Positions 1-7,401 of a stretch of DNA of 10,931 nucleotides are shown one piece after another. This DNA is from Aedoeadaptatus acetigenes (GTDB lineage: Bacteria; Bacillota; Clostridia; Tissierellales; Peptoniphilaceae). The notes beneath the pieces were generated by a model, which made no database searches, was not told the DNA's origin, and was given only the letters and a program-made list of their open reading frames with translations. Both the position numbers and the translations under genes were made by a program. The stretch is taken from assembly GCF_025566985.1 (NCBI RefSeq), contig NZ_JAOQJD010000024.1, positions 1 through 10,931 of the forward strand, written 5' to 3'. Within the stretch, counting starts at the first letter, position 1. The number at the start of each line of letters is the position of its first letter.

Positions 1-1
1 T

Positions 2-139
2 CAAAATTACCTGAAACGAAAAGCAAGCGGAAAACAGAAAGAGTATGAGGATAAATATAAGGCAAGAAGGGAGCAGAAGAAACAAGAGAAATTAAAGGTT
101 TTGAAAAGAGAGGGGATACCGGCAAGAGATTTTCAGTAA
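2..139 (+). CDS. C-terminal 45 residues of an unrecognised charged protein (partial, 5' end off window)
   Basis: Of the three forward frames only this one stays open from the window edge, ending in TAA at 137-139. The visible tail is dominated by Lys, Arg, Glu and Gln, looks helical, and ends with the residues REGIPARDFQ. Such a tail would suit a nucleic-acid-associated protein, but I do not recognise the family and assign no function. The last six codons and the stop lie inside a 20-bp unit that is repeated immediately downstream, so the present C-terminus may have been shaped by that duplication. Confidence 0.5.
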   Translation, partial: QNYLKRKASGKQKEYEDKYKARREQKKQEKLKVLKREGIPARDFQ

Positions 140-160
140 AGGCAAGAGATTTTCAGTAGA
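121..160. repeat. 20-bp tandem duplication at the end of the left gene
   Basis: Two adjacent 20-bp units (121-140 and 141-160) share the core GGCAAGAGATTTTCAGTA and differ only at the nineteenth base (A versus G). The first copy contains the stop codon of the left gene. The second lies directly upstream of the tetR promoter. The position, at the boundary between backbone and cargo, fits a recombination or insertion scar, but replication slippage would look the same. Confidence 0.85.
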
Positions 161-170
161 ATATTGTGGA

Positions 171-199
171 TTGACTTTGAGGTTAGATTATGCTAAAAT
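171..199 (+). promoter_or_regulatory. Sigma-A-type promoter of the tetR gene
   Basis: A -35 box TTGACT (171-176) is separated by exactly 17 bp from a -10 box TAAAAT (194-199), which is preceded by an extended -10 TGC (191-193). Transcription would start near 206, giving a leader of about 34 nt before the proposed start codon. No strong palindrome was found over this promoter, so autorepression by the TetR protein is not demonstrated. Confidence 0.75.
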
Positions 200-224
200 A
201 TAGTAAACGGTGTTATCTTAATTT

Positions 225-242
225 GGGAGGTGAAACTTACTG
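225..242 (+). promoter_or_regulatory. RBS and CTG start codon that decide the tetR start
   Basis: GGGAGG (225-230) lies 9 nt before CTG (240-242). In this frame an in-frame TGA at 231-233 closes the region upstream, and no ATG, GTG or TTG codon occurs before the conserved helix-turn-helix. The first later TTG (453) would delete the whole DNA-binding domain. CTG is therefore the best start, although a sequencing change or a different rare start codon is possible. Confidence 0.65.
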
Positions 243-851
243 AGAGACAAAGATGTTACAATAGAGAAAATATTAAAAAGTGCAAAAAGCGAGTTTACAG
301 AGCATGGATTCGAAGAGGCTTCTATTCGCACTATTGCTAAAAATGCAGGAATTACACCTGGTGCAATATATAAGCATTTTAAATCTAAAGAAGATATTTT
401 TAAGGTACTTGTAAATCCTATACTTAATCACTTATACAGAAGAAGTAAAGAATTGACAAATCAAGCGATTGAAGAAATTAAAGTAAATGGTTTACAAGTT
501 TTTGGAGAAAAATCTGATGATAGTAATAGGGAATTATTGGAATTTATTTACCAAAACGATCCTATAGTTAATCTTCTGTTTAACTGTTCTCAGGGTACGG
601 AATTTGAATCAATTCGTCATGATTTAGTGAATCTTGAAGTGCAGGGTGCTAAGAAATTGATCGAGGTTCTTAAAGAAAAAAAAATAGAAGTAAATGATTT
701 GAATGATGATGAACTTCATGTTCTTTATACAATGGCATGTACGCCTTTATTTGAGGTAATCACACATAGGTATCCATATAATGAAGCCTTAAATTTTATC
801 GATATGATGGAGGCAGCAATGAATTTTGGTTGGAGGAGGATTATTAAATGA
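240..851 (+). CDS. TetR/AcrR-family transcriptional regulator
   Basis: This encodes a 203-residue protein, the usual TetR length, reading from a CTG codon 9 nt after GGGAGG. Residues about 8-55 form the TetR DNA-binding domain: helix 1 (EKILKSAKSEFTEHG), then ASIRTIAKNAGITPGAIYKHFKSKEDIF with the typical GxIYxHFxSKEDIF recognition-helix signature. The rest is an unrelated ligand-binding and dimerization domain of the kind that differs between TetR members. It has its own promoter and is followed by a terminator and then the transporter operon in the same direction, so by context it probably represses that operon and is released by a transported or related compound. The ligand cannot be read from the sequence. 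A start at TTG 453 would remove the HTH and is rejected. Confidence 0.88.
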   Translation: MRDKDVTIEKILKSAKSEFTEHGFEEASIRTIAKNAGITPGAIYKHFKSKEDIFKVLVNPILNHLYRRSKELTNQAIEEIKVNGLQVFGEKSDDSNRELLEFIYQNDPIVNLLFNCSQGTEFESIRHDLVNLEVQGAKKLIEVLKEKKIEVNDLNDDELHVLYTMACTPLFEVITHRYPYNEALNFIDMMEAAMNFGWRRIIK

Positions 852-886
852 AAACATAATATAAAATTAAAAAATAATAAATTTTG

Positions 887-912
887 AAATCGGGTTAATC
901 CCGATTTTCTGC
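887..912 (+). terminator. Intrinsic terminator after tetR
   Basis: A perfect 8-bp stem, AAATCGGG (887-894) with CCCGATTT (900-907), encloses a TTAAT loop and runs into a short T tract (905-908) with further T residues at 914-917. It lies 36 bp after the tetR stop and separates tetR transcription from the transporter operon. Confidence 0.8.
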
Positions 913-943
913 GTTTTATGGAAAGTAAACAAAAATAAGAAAA

Positions 944-992
944 ATTTACCAGCAAAGATTATTTTGAATCAATCATATTGTAACTGGTAAAT
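944..992. promoter_or_regulatory. Inverted repeat, candidate operator of the transporter operon
   Basis: The 9-bp arms ATTTACCAG (944-952) and CTGGTAAAT (984-992) are perfect inverted repeats 31 bp apart. They bracket the predicted -35 box, and the right arm covers the -10 box. Because the predicted transcript begins downstream of both arms, the repeat would act as DNA rather than as an RNA hairpin. It is a candidate site for the upstream TetR protein, but the spacing is wider than in a classical TetR operator, so the assignment is tentative. Confidence 0.45.
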
Positions 993-993
993 A
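964..993 (+). promoter_or_regulatory. Predicted promoter of the ECF/ABC transporter operon
   Basis: A -35-like TTGAAT (964-969), an 18-bp spacer, and an extended -10 TGG-TAAATA (985-993) sit about 30 bp upstream of the first transporter start codon. It is the best promoter match between the tetR terminator and the S-component gene. Confidence 0.5.
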
Positions 994-1022
994 AATATAA
1001 AAATTTAAATGGAGGTATTCAA

Positions 1023-1616
1023 ATGAATGAATCAAAATTAAAAACAAAAGATTTAGTTAACATCGGCATTTTTTCAGTGATTTATATGGCGTTATCCATG
1101 GCGGTAATGTTTATTCCTGTGTTTTCTCCGATACTTTGGTTATTATGGCCAGCAATGACAGGCATAATATGTAATTTTATTTACATGTTGTTGGTCTCTA
1201 AGGTGCCAAAACCAGGAACGGCTTTACTTTTGATAGCAATTACAGGGATTATATATTTTGCTATAGGAGAATGCACTTTTACAATTGTCATAACTTGCGT
1301 TATTGCAGGGGTTTTAGCAGAAATTACTAGAAAAATTTTGGGATATAAAAGTCAAAAAAGCGTAATAGTATCTTCAGGATTGATTTGCATTGGGTTGATT
1401 GGCTCACCATTGCCTATGTGGTTGTTCCAAGAATCTTATATGAAGTCTATTATTAAAATGGGAATGAGTCCAGAATATGTAAATAAATTACAAACTTTAA
1501 TTTCAATTCCAACACTTATCGGGATGATCATTACTGCATTTATTGGAGGAGTCATTGGTGCATATATAGGTAAAGCAATGTTCAAAAAACGTTTTGAGAA
1601 AGCTGGAATTATGTAA
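1023..1616 (+). CDS. ECF transporter S component, MptD/Trep_Strep-like (substrate-binding membrane protein)
   Basis: This 197-residue, very hydrophobic protein has about six membrane segments (roughly residues 11-31, 35-57, 65-81, 85-101, 114-133 and 163-184) and short polar ends. Size and topology fit an energy-coupling-factor S component, the membrane subunit that captures the substrate. The sequence looks to me like the MptD-type (Trep_Strep, TIGR02185) group, whose substrate is not firmly known. A GGAGG RBS (1011-1015) sits 7 nt before ATG. The stop codon touches the start of the T-component gene, which is strong evidence for a dedicated complex. Residues 60-64 (KVPKPG) form the most evident cytoplasmic or loop turn. 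The family name is recognition from memory. The substrate is inferred only from the operon. Confidence 0.8.
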   Translation: MNESKLKTKDLVNIGIFSVIYMALSMAVMFIPVFSPILWLLWPAMTGIICNFIYMLLVSKVPKPGTALLLIAITGIIYFAIGECTFTIVITCVIAGVLAEITRKILGYKSQKSVIVSSGLICIGLIGSPLPMWLFQESYMKSIIKMGMSPEYVNKLQTLISIPTLIGMIITAFIGGVIGAYIGKAMFKKRFEKAGIM

Positions 1617-2303
1617 ATGGAGGGTATTGTAAGAGGCATTATAAAGCTAAATCCACTAACTGAAATCATTTTTTTGATTTCAGTTAGTATTATTAGCTTT
1701 GCAAATAATAGCTTAAAATTAGATTTTTTTATTCTTTTAATTGTTGCTATTATAGCGTTATTTATGGGACTTGTTAAAATATCTTTAAAGGCATTATCTA
1801 TGTTTGTATTATTACAGGGATTGAAATATTTTGTTTTGCCGATTCTACCAGATGTCATATCAGCACATTTTGGATTATTGGTGATTCATGCTCCTAAGTT
1901 AATACCGATTTTTTTAGTTGGTCAAATTCTTGTAAAAACTAATCCTATACGAAATATTATGTATGCCTTAAAAATGATGCATTTTCCAAAAAGCCTAATT
2001 ATTTCTCTAGCAATAGGCATCAGATATTTTCCATCTTTAAGAGAAGAAAAAATATTAATCTCAGATGCAATAAAAATAAGAGGCGTGACTGGATTTAAAA
2101 AGATACAATTAGGACTAATATCATTAATAGTTACAGCTTCTAATACCGCAGATGAATTAGCTCAGGCTATTACAGTAAGAGGGATAGAAAATCCTGCAAG
2201 AAAGACTTTTATGGATGATGCAGGATTTAACATTTGGGATCTAATAATTATTCTATTATGCATTCTGATGTTCTTTAATTTAAAGTTCAAGTTATTTTTA
2301 TAA
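1617..2303 (+). CDS. ECF transporter T component, CbiQ/EcfT-like transmembrane protein
   Basis: This 228-residue membrane protein carries the two short Ala-x-x-x-Arg-Gly motifs diagnostic of EcfT coupling helices: AIKIRG at 151-156 and AITVRG at 184-189. These arginine motifs contact the ATPase domains in known ECF complexes and pass ATP-driven movement to the S component. Hydrophobic segments occur near residues 16-30, 36-52, 58-76, 84-104, 126-137 and 206-222. ATG follows the S-component TAA with no gap (TAAATG), so translation is probably coupled. The GGAGGG just inside the gene is too close to any usable codon to mark another start. It is expected to act with the S component before it and the double ATPase after it. 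Confidence 0.88.
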   Translation: MEGIVRGIIKLNPLTEIIFLISVSIISFANNSLKLDFFILLIVAIIALFMGLVKISLKALSMFVLLQGLKYFVLPILPDVISAHFGLLVIHAPKLIPIFLVGQILVKTNPIRNIMYALKMMHFPKSLIISLAIGIRYFPSLREEKILISDAIKIRGVTGFKKIQLGLISLIVTASNTADELAQAITVRGIENPARKTFMDDAGFNIWDLIIILLCILMFFNLKFKLFL

Positions 2304-2315
2304 GAGGTACGAAAC

Positions 2316-3731
2316 ATGATTAATATAAATGAAGCTTCATATTCCTATAAGAGAAGCTTAGAAGAACAGTTAAAGAAAATTTCAATAAAGATTAATCAAG
2401 GAGAAGTTATCTTATTATGCGGAAAATCTGGTTCTGGGAAAACAACTATAACAAAATTAATCAATGGATTGATTCCTCATTTTTTAGAGGGAAATTTATT
2501 AGGAAATATTTTTATAAATGGGATAAACACAAAACAAATGAAGATATATGAAATTTCTGAAAAAGTGGGAACAATTTTTCAAAACCCCAAAACACAGTTT
2601 TTTAATTTAGATTCAGATAGTGAACTAACATTTGGATTAGAAAATTTAGGTGAAAACCCTGATAAAATAAAAAGACAAGTTTTTAAAGTGGTACGTGATT
2701 TGGGAATTGAAAGATTAAAAAACAGAAATGTTTTTATGATGTCAGGTGGAGAAAAGCAATTACTTGCTATTGCATCTATTTATGCTACCAATCCAGATGT
2801 ATATGTGTTTGATGAACCCTCTGCAAATATTGATGAGTATGGCATTGAAAGAATAAGAGAGATGCTTATAAATCTTAAAGCTCAGGGTAAGACAATTATT
2901 ATTTCTGAACATAGACTCTATTATTTAATGGATTTAATTGATAGAGCTATTTATTTACAAGACGGAAAAATAGAATATGTTTTTTCAAATGTGGAATTTT
3001 CTTCAATTACTGACGAATCACGAAAGAAACTGGGACTTAGAACTTTTGTAAGAAAGAAAAATGATGATTTTGCAAATCCTGTCACATTTTGTGAATCTGA
3101 TGACTTTGTAGTTTCAAATTTAGAATATGAAAATAAGAAACAAAAAATTTTAGATAAGATAAATATTTCCGGAAACAAGGGAGATATTATTGCAATAACA
3201 GGTAAAAATGGTCAAGGGAAAACAACATTAATGAGAATTTTATGTGGACTGTTGAAAGAAAACGAAGGGGAGATAAGCTATAAAGGAAGTCCCATAAAAT
3301 ATAAAAAACGAAGAAAACTTTGTTATATGGTTATGCAAGATGTAATTCATCAGTTTTTTTCTGAATCTGTAAGAGATGAATTTAGTTTATTTGATTCTAA
3401 AATAGATGAAAAGCAAATAGATAATATTCTAGAAAAATTAGATCTTAAAAAATTAGAAAATCGTCATCCTATGTGCTTATCAGGAGGTCAAATGCAGAGA
3501 CTTTCTGTAGCATTGGGGATGTTAATGGATAGAGAAATTATTATTTTGGACGAACCAACGAGTGGACTTGATTATACAAATATGCTCGAAATAAGCAAAG
3601 TCATTAAAGAATTTTCAAATAATAAAATTATATTTATTGTTACGCATGATAATGAATTGATTGATAGTACATGTAATAAATTATTGGAAATTTGCGATGG
3701 CAGAATAAAAAGATTTTATGAAAGAAGGTAA
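2316..3731 (+). CDS. Two-domain ECF transporter ATPase (fused EcfA-type ABC protein)
   Basis: The 471-residue soluble protein contains two complete ABC ATPase domains in tandem. Domain 1 (about 1-235) has Walker A GKSGSGKTT (36-44), Q-loop Gln89, signature MSGGEKQ (142-148), Walker B with DE at 166-167, and switch His199. Domain 2 (about 262-471) has Walker A GKNGQGKTT (296-304), Q-loop Gln341, signature LSGGQMQ (388-394), Walker B with DE at 412-413, and His444. Both sites therefore look catalytically competent. In many ECF systems EcfA1 and EcfA2 are separate genes; here they are fused. Its place after the S and T genes, with 12 nt before its ATG, gives one complete dedicated ECF transporter that need not share the housekeeping ECF module. 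Confidence 0.92.
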   Translation: MININEASYSYKRSLEEQLKKISIKINQGEVILLCGKSGSGKTTITKLINGLIPHFLEGNLLGNIFINGINTKQMKIYEISEKVGTIFQNPKTQFFNLDSDSELTFGLENLGENPDKIKRQVFKVVRDLGIERLKNRNVFMMSGGEKQLLAIASIYATNPDVYVFDEPSANIDEYGIERIREMLINLKAQGKTIIISEHRLYYLMDLIDRAIYLQDGKIEYVFSNVEFSSITDESRKKLGLRTFVRKKNDDFANPVTFCESDDFVVSNLEYENKKQKILDKINISGNKGDIIAITGKNGQGKTTLMRILCGLLKENEGEISYKGSPIKYKKRRKLCYMVMQDVIHQFFSESVRDEFSLFDSKIDEKQIDNILEKLDLKKLENRHPMCLSGGQMQRLSVALGMLMDREIIILDEPTSGLDYTNMLEISKVIKEFSNNKIIFIVTHDNELIDSTCNKLLEICDGRIKRFYERR

Positions 3732-3734
3732 AAG

Positions 3735-5447
3735 ATGGATATCTTAAAGGGACATAAAAGCAAGATTTTCGCAGCTGTATTCATTGCGATAATAGGAGTA
3801 GGATTTGGTGTAATACCTTATTTTTCTGTAGCAGCCATTATTAATAACTTGGTTGCAAAAAATACAAATTTAAATAATTATTATCCATATATTTTTGCTG
3901 TATTTTTGGGATTTTTAGCAAGTATATTATTTCATGAAATATCTACTATTATTTCTCATAATCTTGCCTACAGGATTATTGAAGATAAAAGAAAGTTATT
4001 AGCTGACAAATTAAGTAAAATTTCTATGGGAGAAGTTGAAAGAAAAAGCAGCGGACAGTGGTCTCAATTTATGGTGGAAACACTTGATAAAATGGAAAAA
4101 CCGATTGCTCATGTGATTCCTGAAGTTATTGCTAATATATTCATTCCTATAGTATTGGTCATAACAATTTTTATAATGGACTGGAGAATAGGAATTGCGA
4201 ATTTACTTACAATTCCATTGGGATTATTGTTTTCAATGTTAATGATGCGAGGTTATGAAGAAAAATCTAAAAGATACCAAGAAGCAGCTAAAGCTATGAA
4301 TACGACAATGGTTGAATATGTAAATGGTATTAAAGTTATAAAAGCATTTAATAAATCAGCATCATCATTTGGGAAATTTAGAAAGACTGTTGAAGAGAAT
4401 AAGAACGCAATGCTTGATTGGTATTTGAGTGTTTGTTTTTCAATGACAGCAACTATGGAAACTATCCCGTCAACTATGGTATTCGTTTTACCAGCTTCCT
4501 TGTATTTCTTTATGAAGGGTAGTGTTGAAGTAGGGACTCTTATCATGTGTATATTGCTATCATATGCTTCATATAAACCATTAATAAAAGCTATGAGTCA
4601 TATGGAAACAATAGCAAATATAAAAGTTGTATTTGAAGAAATAAAAAAAATAATGGAAATTCCTAACTTAAAAAGAGGAGAAGAAGTAAGAGATATAAAA
4701 TCTTATGATGTAGAGTTTAAAGATGTTACATTTGCATATGAAGAGTCAAAGAATGTATTAAATAATATTTCGTTTAAAGCAAATGAAAATGAGTTGACTG
4801 CAATCGTTGGAAATTCAGGTAGTGGAAAGTCTACTATTACAAAACTAATCGCAGGATTTTGGAATGTTTCTAATGGAGAAATTTTAATTGGAAAAACAAA
4901 TTTGAACGAATTGCCTTTAAAACAGAATATGGAGCTTGTTAGCTATGTGTCGCAAGAAAACTTTCTTTTTAATAAAACAATATTAGAAAATTTAAAGATG
5001 GCGAAGGAAGATGCGAGTATGGATGAAATTAAAGAGGCTTGTGAAAAAGCGAGTTGCTATAATTTTATAAAGAGCCTACCAAATGGATATGAAACTATTG
5101 TAGGAAAGGGAGGAGCAAATCTTTCTGGAGGAGAAAAGCAAAGAATTGCAATAGCTAGGTGTTTTTTAAAGAATAGTCCTATTGTACTACTTGATGAAGC
5201 AACAGCATATTCTGATCCTGACAATGAATCAGTTATTCAACAGTCTATTGATAAGTTAATTAAAGATAAAACAGTGATTATGGTAGCTCACAGGTTATCT
5301 ACAATTGTAAATGCAAATAAAATAATTGTGGTGGATAATGGAGAAGTAATTGAAGAAGGCACTCATAAACAATTACTCGAGTTAAATGGGAGATACAAAA
5401 AAATGTGGGATGTATATACAGAATCTAAAGAAATCGAGGTGATATAA
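3735..5447 (+). CDS. ABC half-transporter with exporter fold (membrane domain plus ATPase), subunit 1
   Basis: This 570-residue protein has an N-terminal six-helix membrane domain (about 10-300) and a C-terminal ATPase domain (about 325-560). Visible motifs are aromatic A-loop Tyr335, Walker A GNSGSGKST (359-367), Q-loop Gln407, signature LSGGEKQ (463-469), Walker B LLDEATA with Asp487/Glu488, D-loop region YSDPDNE, and His519. The DEATAYSDPDNE wording is like that of YbtP/IrtA-type transporters rather than the more common DEATSALD. It starts 3 nt after the ATPase stop, preceded by GAAGG, and is followed 1 nt later by a similar gene, so the two very probably form a heterodimer. Known relatives with this fold import metal-siderophores (YbtPQ, IrtAB), but many others export drugs or peptides. 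Direction is inferred, not shown. Confidence 0.88.
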   Translation: MDILKGHKSKIFAAVFIAIIGVGFGVIPYFSVAAIINNLVAKNTNLNNYYPYIFAVFLGFLASILFHEISTIISHNLAYRIIEDKRKLLADKLSKISMGEVERKSSGQWSQFMVETLDKMEKPIAHVIPEVIANIFIPIVLVITIFIMDWRIGIANLLTIPLGLLFSMLMMRGYEEKSKRYQEAAKAMNTTMVEYVNGIKVIKAFNKSASSFGKFRKTVEENKNAMLDWYLSVCFSMTATMETIPSTMVFVLPASLYFFMKGSVEVGTLIMCILLSYASYKPLIKAMSHMETIANIKVVFEEIKKIMEIPNLKRGEEVRDIKSYDVEFKDVTFAYEESKNVLNNISFKANENELTAIVGNSGSGKSTITKLIAGFWNVSNGEILIGKTNLNELPLKQNMELVSYVSQENFLFNKTILENLKMAKEDASMDEIKEACEKASCYNFIKSLPNGYETIVGKGGANLSGGEKQRIAIARCFLKNSPIVLLDEATAYSDPDNESVIQQSIDKLIKDKTVIMVAHRLSTIVNANKIIVVDNGEVIEEGTHKQLLELNGRYKKMWDVYTESKEIEVI

Positions 5448-5448
5448 A

Positions 5449-7191
5449 GTGAGAGAATTGATAAAAACTTTATATGAGGTGTCAGGGTCATATTCAAATA
5501 AAATAACAAAAATGCTTATTTTTGATGTATTTAAGGGAGTATTTGAAGGAGTTTCTTTAGGTGCAATTCTATTATGTTTGACCAAAATTTGTGAAAATAT
5601 ATTCACGAACCAAAGCATTTTAATGAAAGATGTGTATATTGTTTTTATTATTGCAGCTATAAGTGTGGTGGGAAAAATTATATTTGGATATCTGGCTGAT
5701 AAAAACAAATATATTGCTTCGTACAATTTAGGAGCAGAAAATAGATTATATATTGGTGATCGTTTAAAAAATGTAAACATGGGATATTTCAGCACAAATT
5801 CTTTAGGGAATATAGCAGGAGCATTGTCAACTGTTATAGGTGAACTTGAAACAATAGGAGTTTTTATTATTGAGCAAATGCTTGTAGGTACAATACAGAC
5901 ACTAATTATGGTTATTTTCATACTACCTTATGATTTTGCAACAGCTATAATTATATTGTTGACTTTGATTGTTGGAACCTTAGTAAACTTATTCACACAA
6001 AAAAGCACAGATCAACTAACAGAGAGATTGTTAGGACTTAAATTGGATTTAAGTGAAAAAATGCTTGAGTATGTAAATGGGATAGGAATAACTAAAGCAT
6101 TTGGAAAAGATCAAAATACAGTCAAGGAACTAAACGAAAGTATTACAAAAAGTCGCAAAGGCTTCCTTGCTGTAGAAAAAATTTTAGTTCCAACACAGTT
6201 TTTATTCTTGTTAGTATTTAAACTTGGTATTTGTGTGATAATTTTTAGTTCTATCATAAGATATTTATCAGGGGATATTGAAGTTACTAAAGCTATTATA
6301 TTAATTGTTATGAGTTTTGTTGTTTTTTCTGGATTTGAATTAGCAGGAAGTATGCAGAGTATTAAGGGTGTTGCTGTACGAAATCTTAATACTGTTATAA
6401 ATTTAAGAAATTTACCTGTAATTGAAGAAGGTGAAATGACAGAAGTAGATAAAGCAGAAATATCAATGAACAATATTTCATTTTCTTATGGAAAAGAAAA
6501 TCTTTTCAATAATCTAAGTATGCTTGTTCCAGATGGAAAAACAACTGCTCTTGTTGGATTTTCAGGAAGTGGTAAAACAACACTTTGCAATTTAATGGCG
6601 AGGTTTTGGGATGTAAATTCTGGCGAAGTAAAAGTTGGAAATCTAAATATTAAACAGTACAAGTATGATGAATTGCTTTCAAATTTTAGCTTTGTTTTTC
6701 AAGACGTGTATCTTTTTGATGATACCATAAAAAACAATATTAAGTTTGGTAATCCAAATGCAACAGATGAAGAAATGATAGATATTGCCAAAAAAGCTCA
6801 GTGCCATGATTTTATTATGAAATTGCCACAAGCTTATGAAACGGTTTTGCAAGAAGGGGGTTCAAATCTATCGGGTGGTGAGCGTCAACGAATTTCTATT
6901 GCAAGAGCCATGTTAAAACCGAGTAGGTTTGTAGTTCTTGATGAGGCAACTTCGAGCGTAGATCCAGAAAATGAAAAAGAATTATTGATTGCTTTGAAAA
7001 ACTTATTAAAAGGCAAAACTGTTATTGTAATTGCACACAAGCTTTCTACTGTAAAAAATGCAGATCAGATAGTTGTTTTAAAAGACGGTGTTATAAAACA
7101 AGTAGGAACACATAGTGAACTTGTATCTAAACATGGAATATATAAGGATTTTATTGAAATCAGAAAACAATCTGAAGAATGGGTAGTTTAG
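5449..7191 (+). CDS. ABC half-transporter with exporter fold (membrane domain plus ATPase), subunit 2
   Basis: This 580-residue partner of the preceding gene has a membrane domain at about 20-305 and an ATPase domain at about 335-575. Motifs are A-loop Tyr347, Walker A GFSGSGKTT (370-378), Q-loop Gln418, signature LSGGERQ (474-480), Walker B VVLDEATS with Asp498/Glu499, D-loop SSVDPEN, and His530. Both subunits keep the catalytic Glu, so the dimer should have two active ATP sites. The start is GTG, one nucleotide after the preceding stop, with GAGGTG at 5436-5441 as RBS inside the upstream gene. It is the last gene of the transport operon. No strong terminator follows within the first 140 bp, so transcripts may read into the small ORF and attenuator-like region downstream. 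Confidence 0.88.
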   Translation: MRELIKTLYEVSGSYSNKITKMLIFDVFKGVFEGVSLGAILLCLTKICENIFTNQSILMKDVYIVFIIAAISVVGKIIFGYLADKNKYIASYNLGAENRLYIGDRLKNVNMGYFSTNSLGNIAGALSTVIGELETIGVFIIEQMLVGTIQTLIMVIFILPYDFATAIIILLTLIVGTLVNLFTQKSTDQLTERLLGLKLDLSEKMLEYVNGIGITKAFGKDQNTVKELNESITKSRKGFLAVEKILVPTQFLFLLVFKLGICVIIFSSIIRYLSGDIEVTKAIILIVMSFVVFSGFELAGSMQSIKGVAVRNLNTVINLRNLPVIEEGEMTEVDKAEISMNNISFSYGKENLFNNLSMLVPDGKTTALVGFSGSGKTTLCNLMARFWDVNSGEVKVGNLNIKQYKYDELLSNFSFVFQDVYLFDDTIKNNIKFGNPNATDEEMIDIAKKAQCHDFIMKLPQAYETVLQEGGSNLSGGERQRISIARAMLKPSRFVVLDEATSSVDPENEKELLIALKNLLKGKTVIVIAHKLSTVKNADQIVVLKDGVIKQVGTHSELVSKHGIYKDFIEIRKQSEEWVV

Positions 7192-7241
7192 AAAGGTTTG
7201 ATATATGAATATTAGATAGATGTAAGAAACGGGGGAGTAAG

Positions 7242-7334
7242 ATGAAAAAGACTTTTCATATAGAAGAAAGAAATAACAAAAAATTCTTCTTGCCTTATAG
7301 TTTCTTATTATCTCAAGCAACTAAATATATCTAA
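7242..7334 (+). CDS. Small ORF, 30 residues, possible leader peptide
   Basis: ATG at 7242 follows a strong GGGGGAG RBS (7231-7237) by 4 nt and reads 30 codons to TAA (7332-7334). The peptide starts MKKTFHIEERNNKKFFLPYS and is basic, then hydrophobic. I do not recognise it. Its stop lies 1 nt before a hairpin that abuts an intrinsic terminator upstream of the sigma-like gene. That is the layout expected for a leader peptide whose translation influences an attenuator. It could instead be a remnant of a gene cut off when the transporter cargo was inserted. Confidence 0.5.
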   Translation: MKKTFHIEERNNKKFFLPYSFLLSQATKYI

Positions 7335-7335
7335 A

Positions 7336-7359
7336 GAAAAGATAGATTCATTTCTTTTC
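7336..7359 (+). promoter_or_regulatory. Hairpin directly before the attenuator-like terminator
   Basis: GAAAAGA (7336-7342) pairs with TCTTTTC (7353-7359) around a 10-nt loop. It begins 1 nt after the stop codon of the small ORF and ends exactly where the terminator stem begins, so a ribosome at that stop codon would cover its 5' arm. The stem is A/T rich and weak on its own. Confidence 0.4.
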
Positions 7360-7401
7360 GGAGGACTATTTACACCAAAGTGTAGAAGTCCTCCTTTTTT
7401 T
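7360..7401 (+). terminator. Strong intrinsic terminator/attenuator upstream of the sigma-like gene
   Basis: GGAGGACT (7360-7367) pairs perfectly with AGTCCTCC (7387-7394). A second inner stem, TACAC (7371-7375) with GTGTA (7380-7384), closes a CAAA loop, and seven T residues follow (7395-7401). It would stop transcription arriving from the transporter operon or the small ORF. The next gene begins 46 bp later with no clear promoter between, so this is more likely a regulated attenuator than a simple operon end. Confidence 0.85.

Noticed and set aside
203..222. Palindrome near AACGGTGTT as a TetR operator on its own promoter
   Set aside because: Only 5 of 8 symmetrical positions match, which is too weak to support an operator.
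453..851. TTG 453 as the start of the TetR gene
   Set aside because: It would remove 71 residues that contain the complete TetR helix-turn-helix, which is encoded in the same frame upstream behind a good RBS.
1436..1858. Reverse-strand open frame of 140 codons across the S/T component junction
   Set aside because: Its hydrophobic translation merely mirrors the membrane-protein codons of the ECF genes on the + strand.
5382..5921. Reverse-strand open frame of 179 codons
   Set aside because: It overlaps two strongly supported ABC transporter genes on the other strand, has no RBS or recognisable domain, and is explained by their A/T-rich codons. The other reverse-strand frames were rejected for the same reason.
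3735..7191. Calling the ABC pair a multidrug efflux pump
   Set aside because: The fold permits it, but the operon link with a complete ECF importer and the YbtP/IrtA-like D-loop make this only an alternative. It is kept as a caveat, not a call.
7205..7219. Four-residue ORF (MNIR) after the last ABC gene
   Set aside because: It is so short that chance fully explains it, and its possible RBS is only a partial match.
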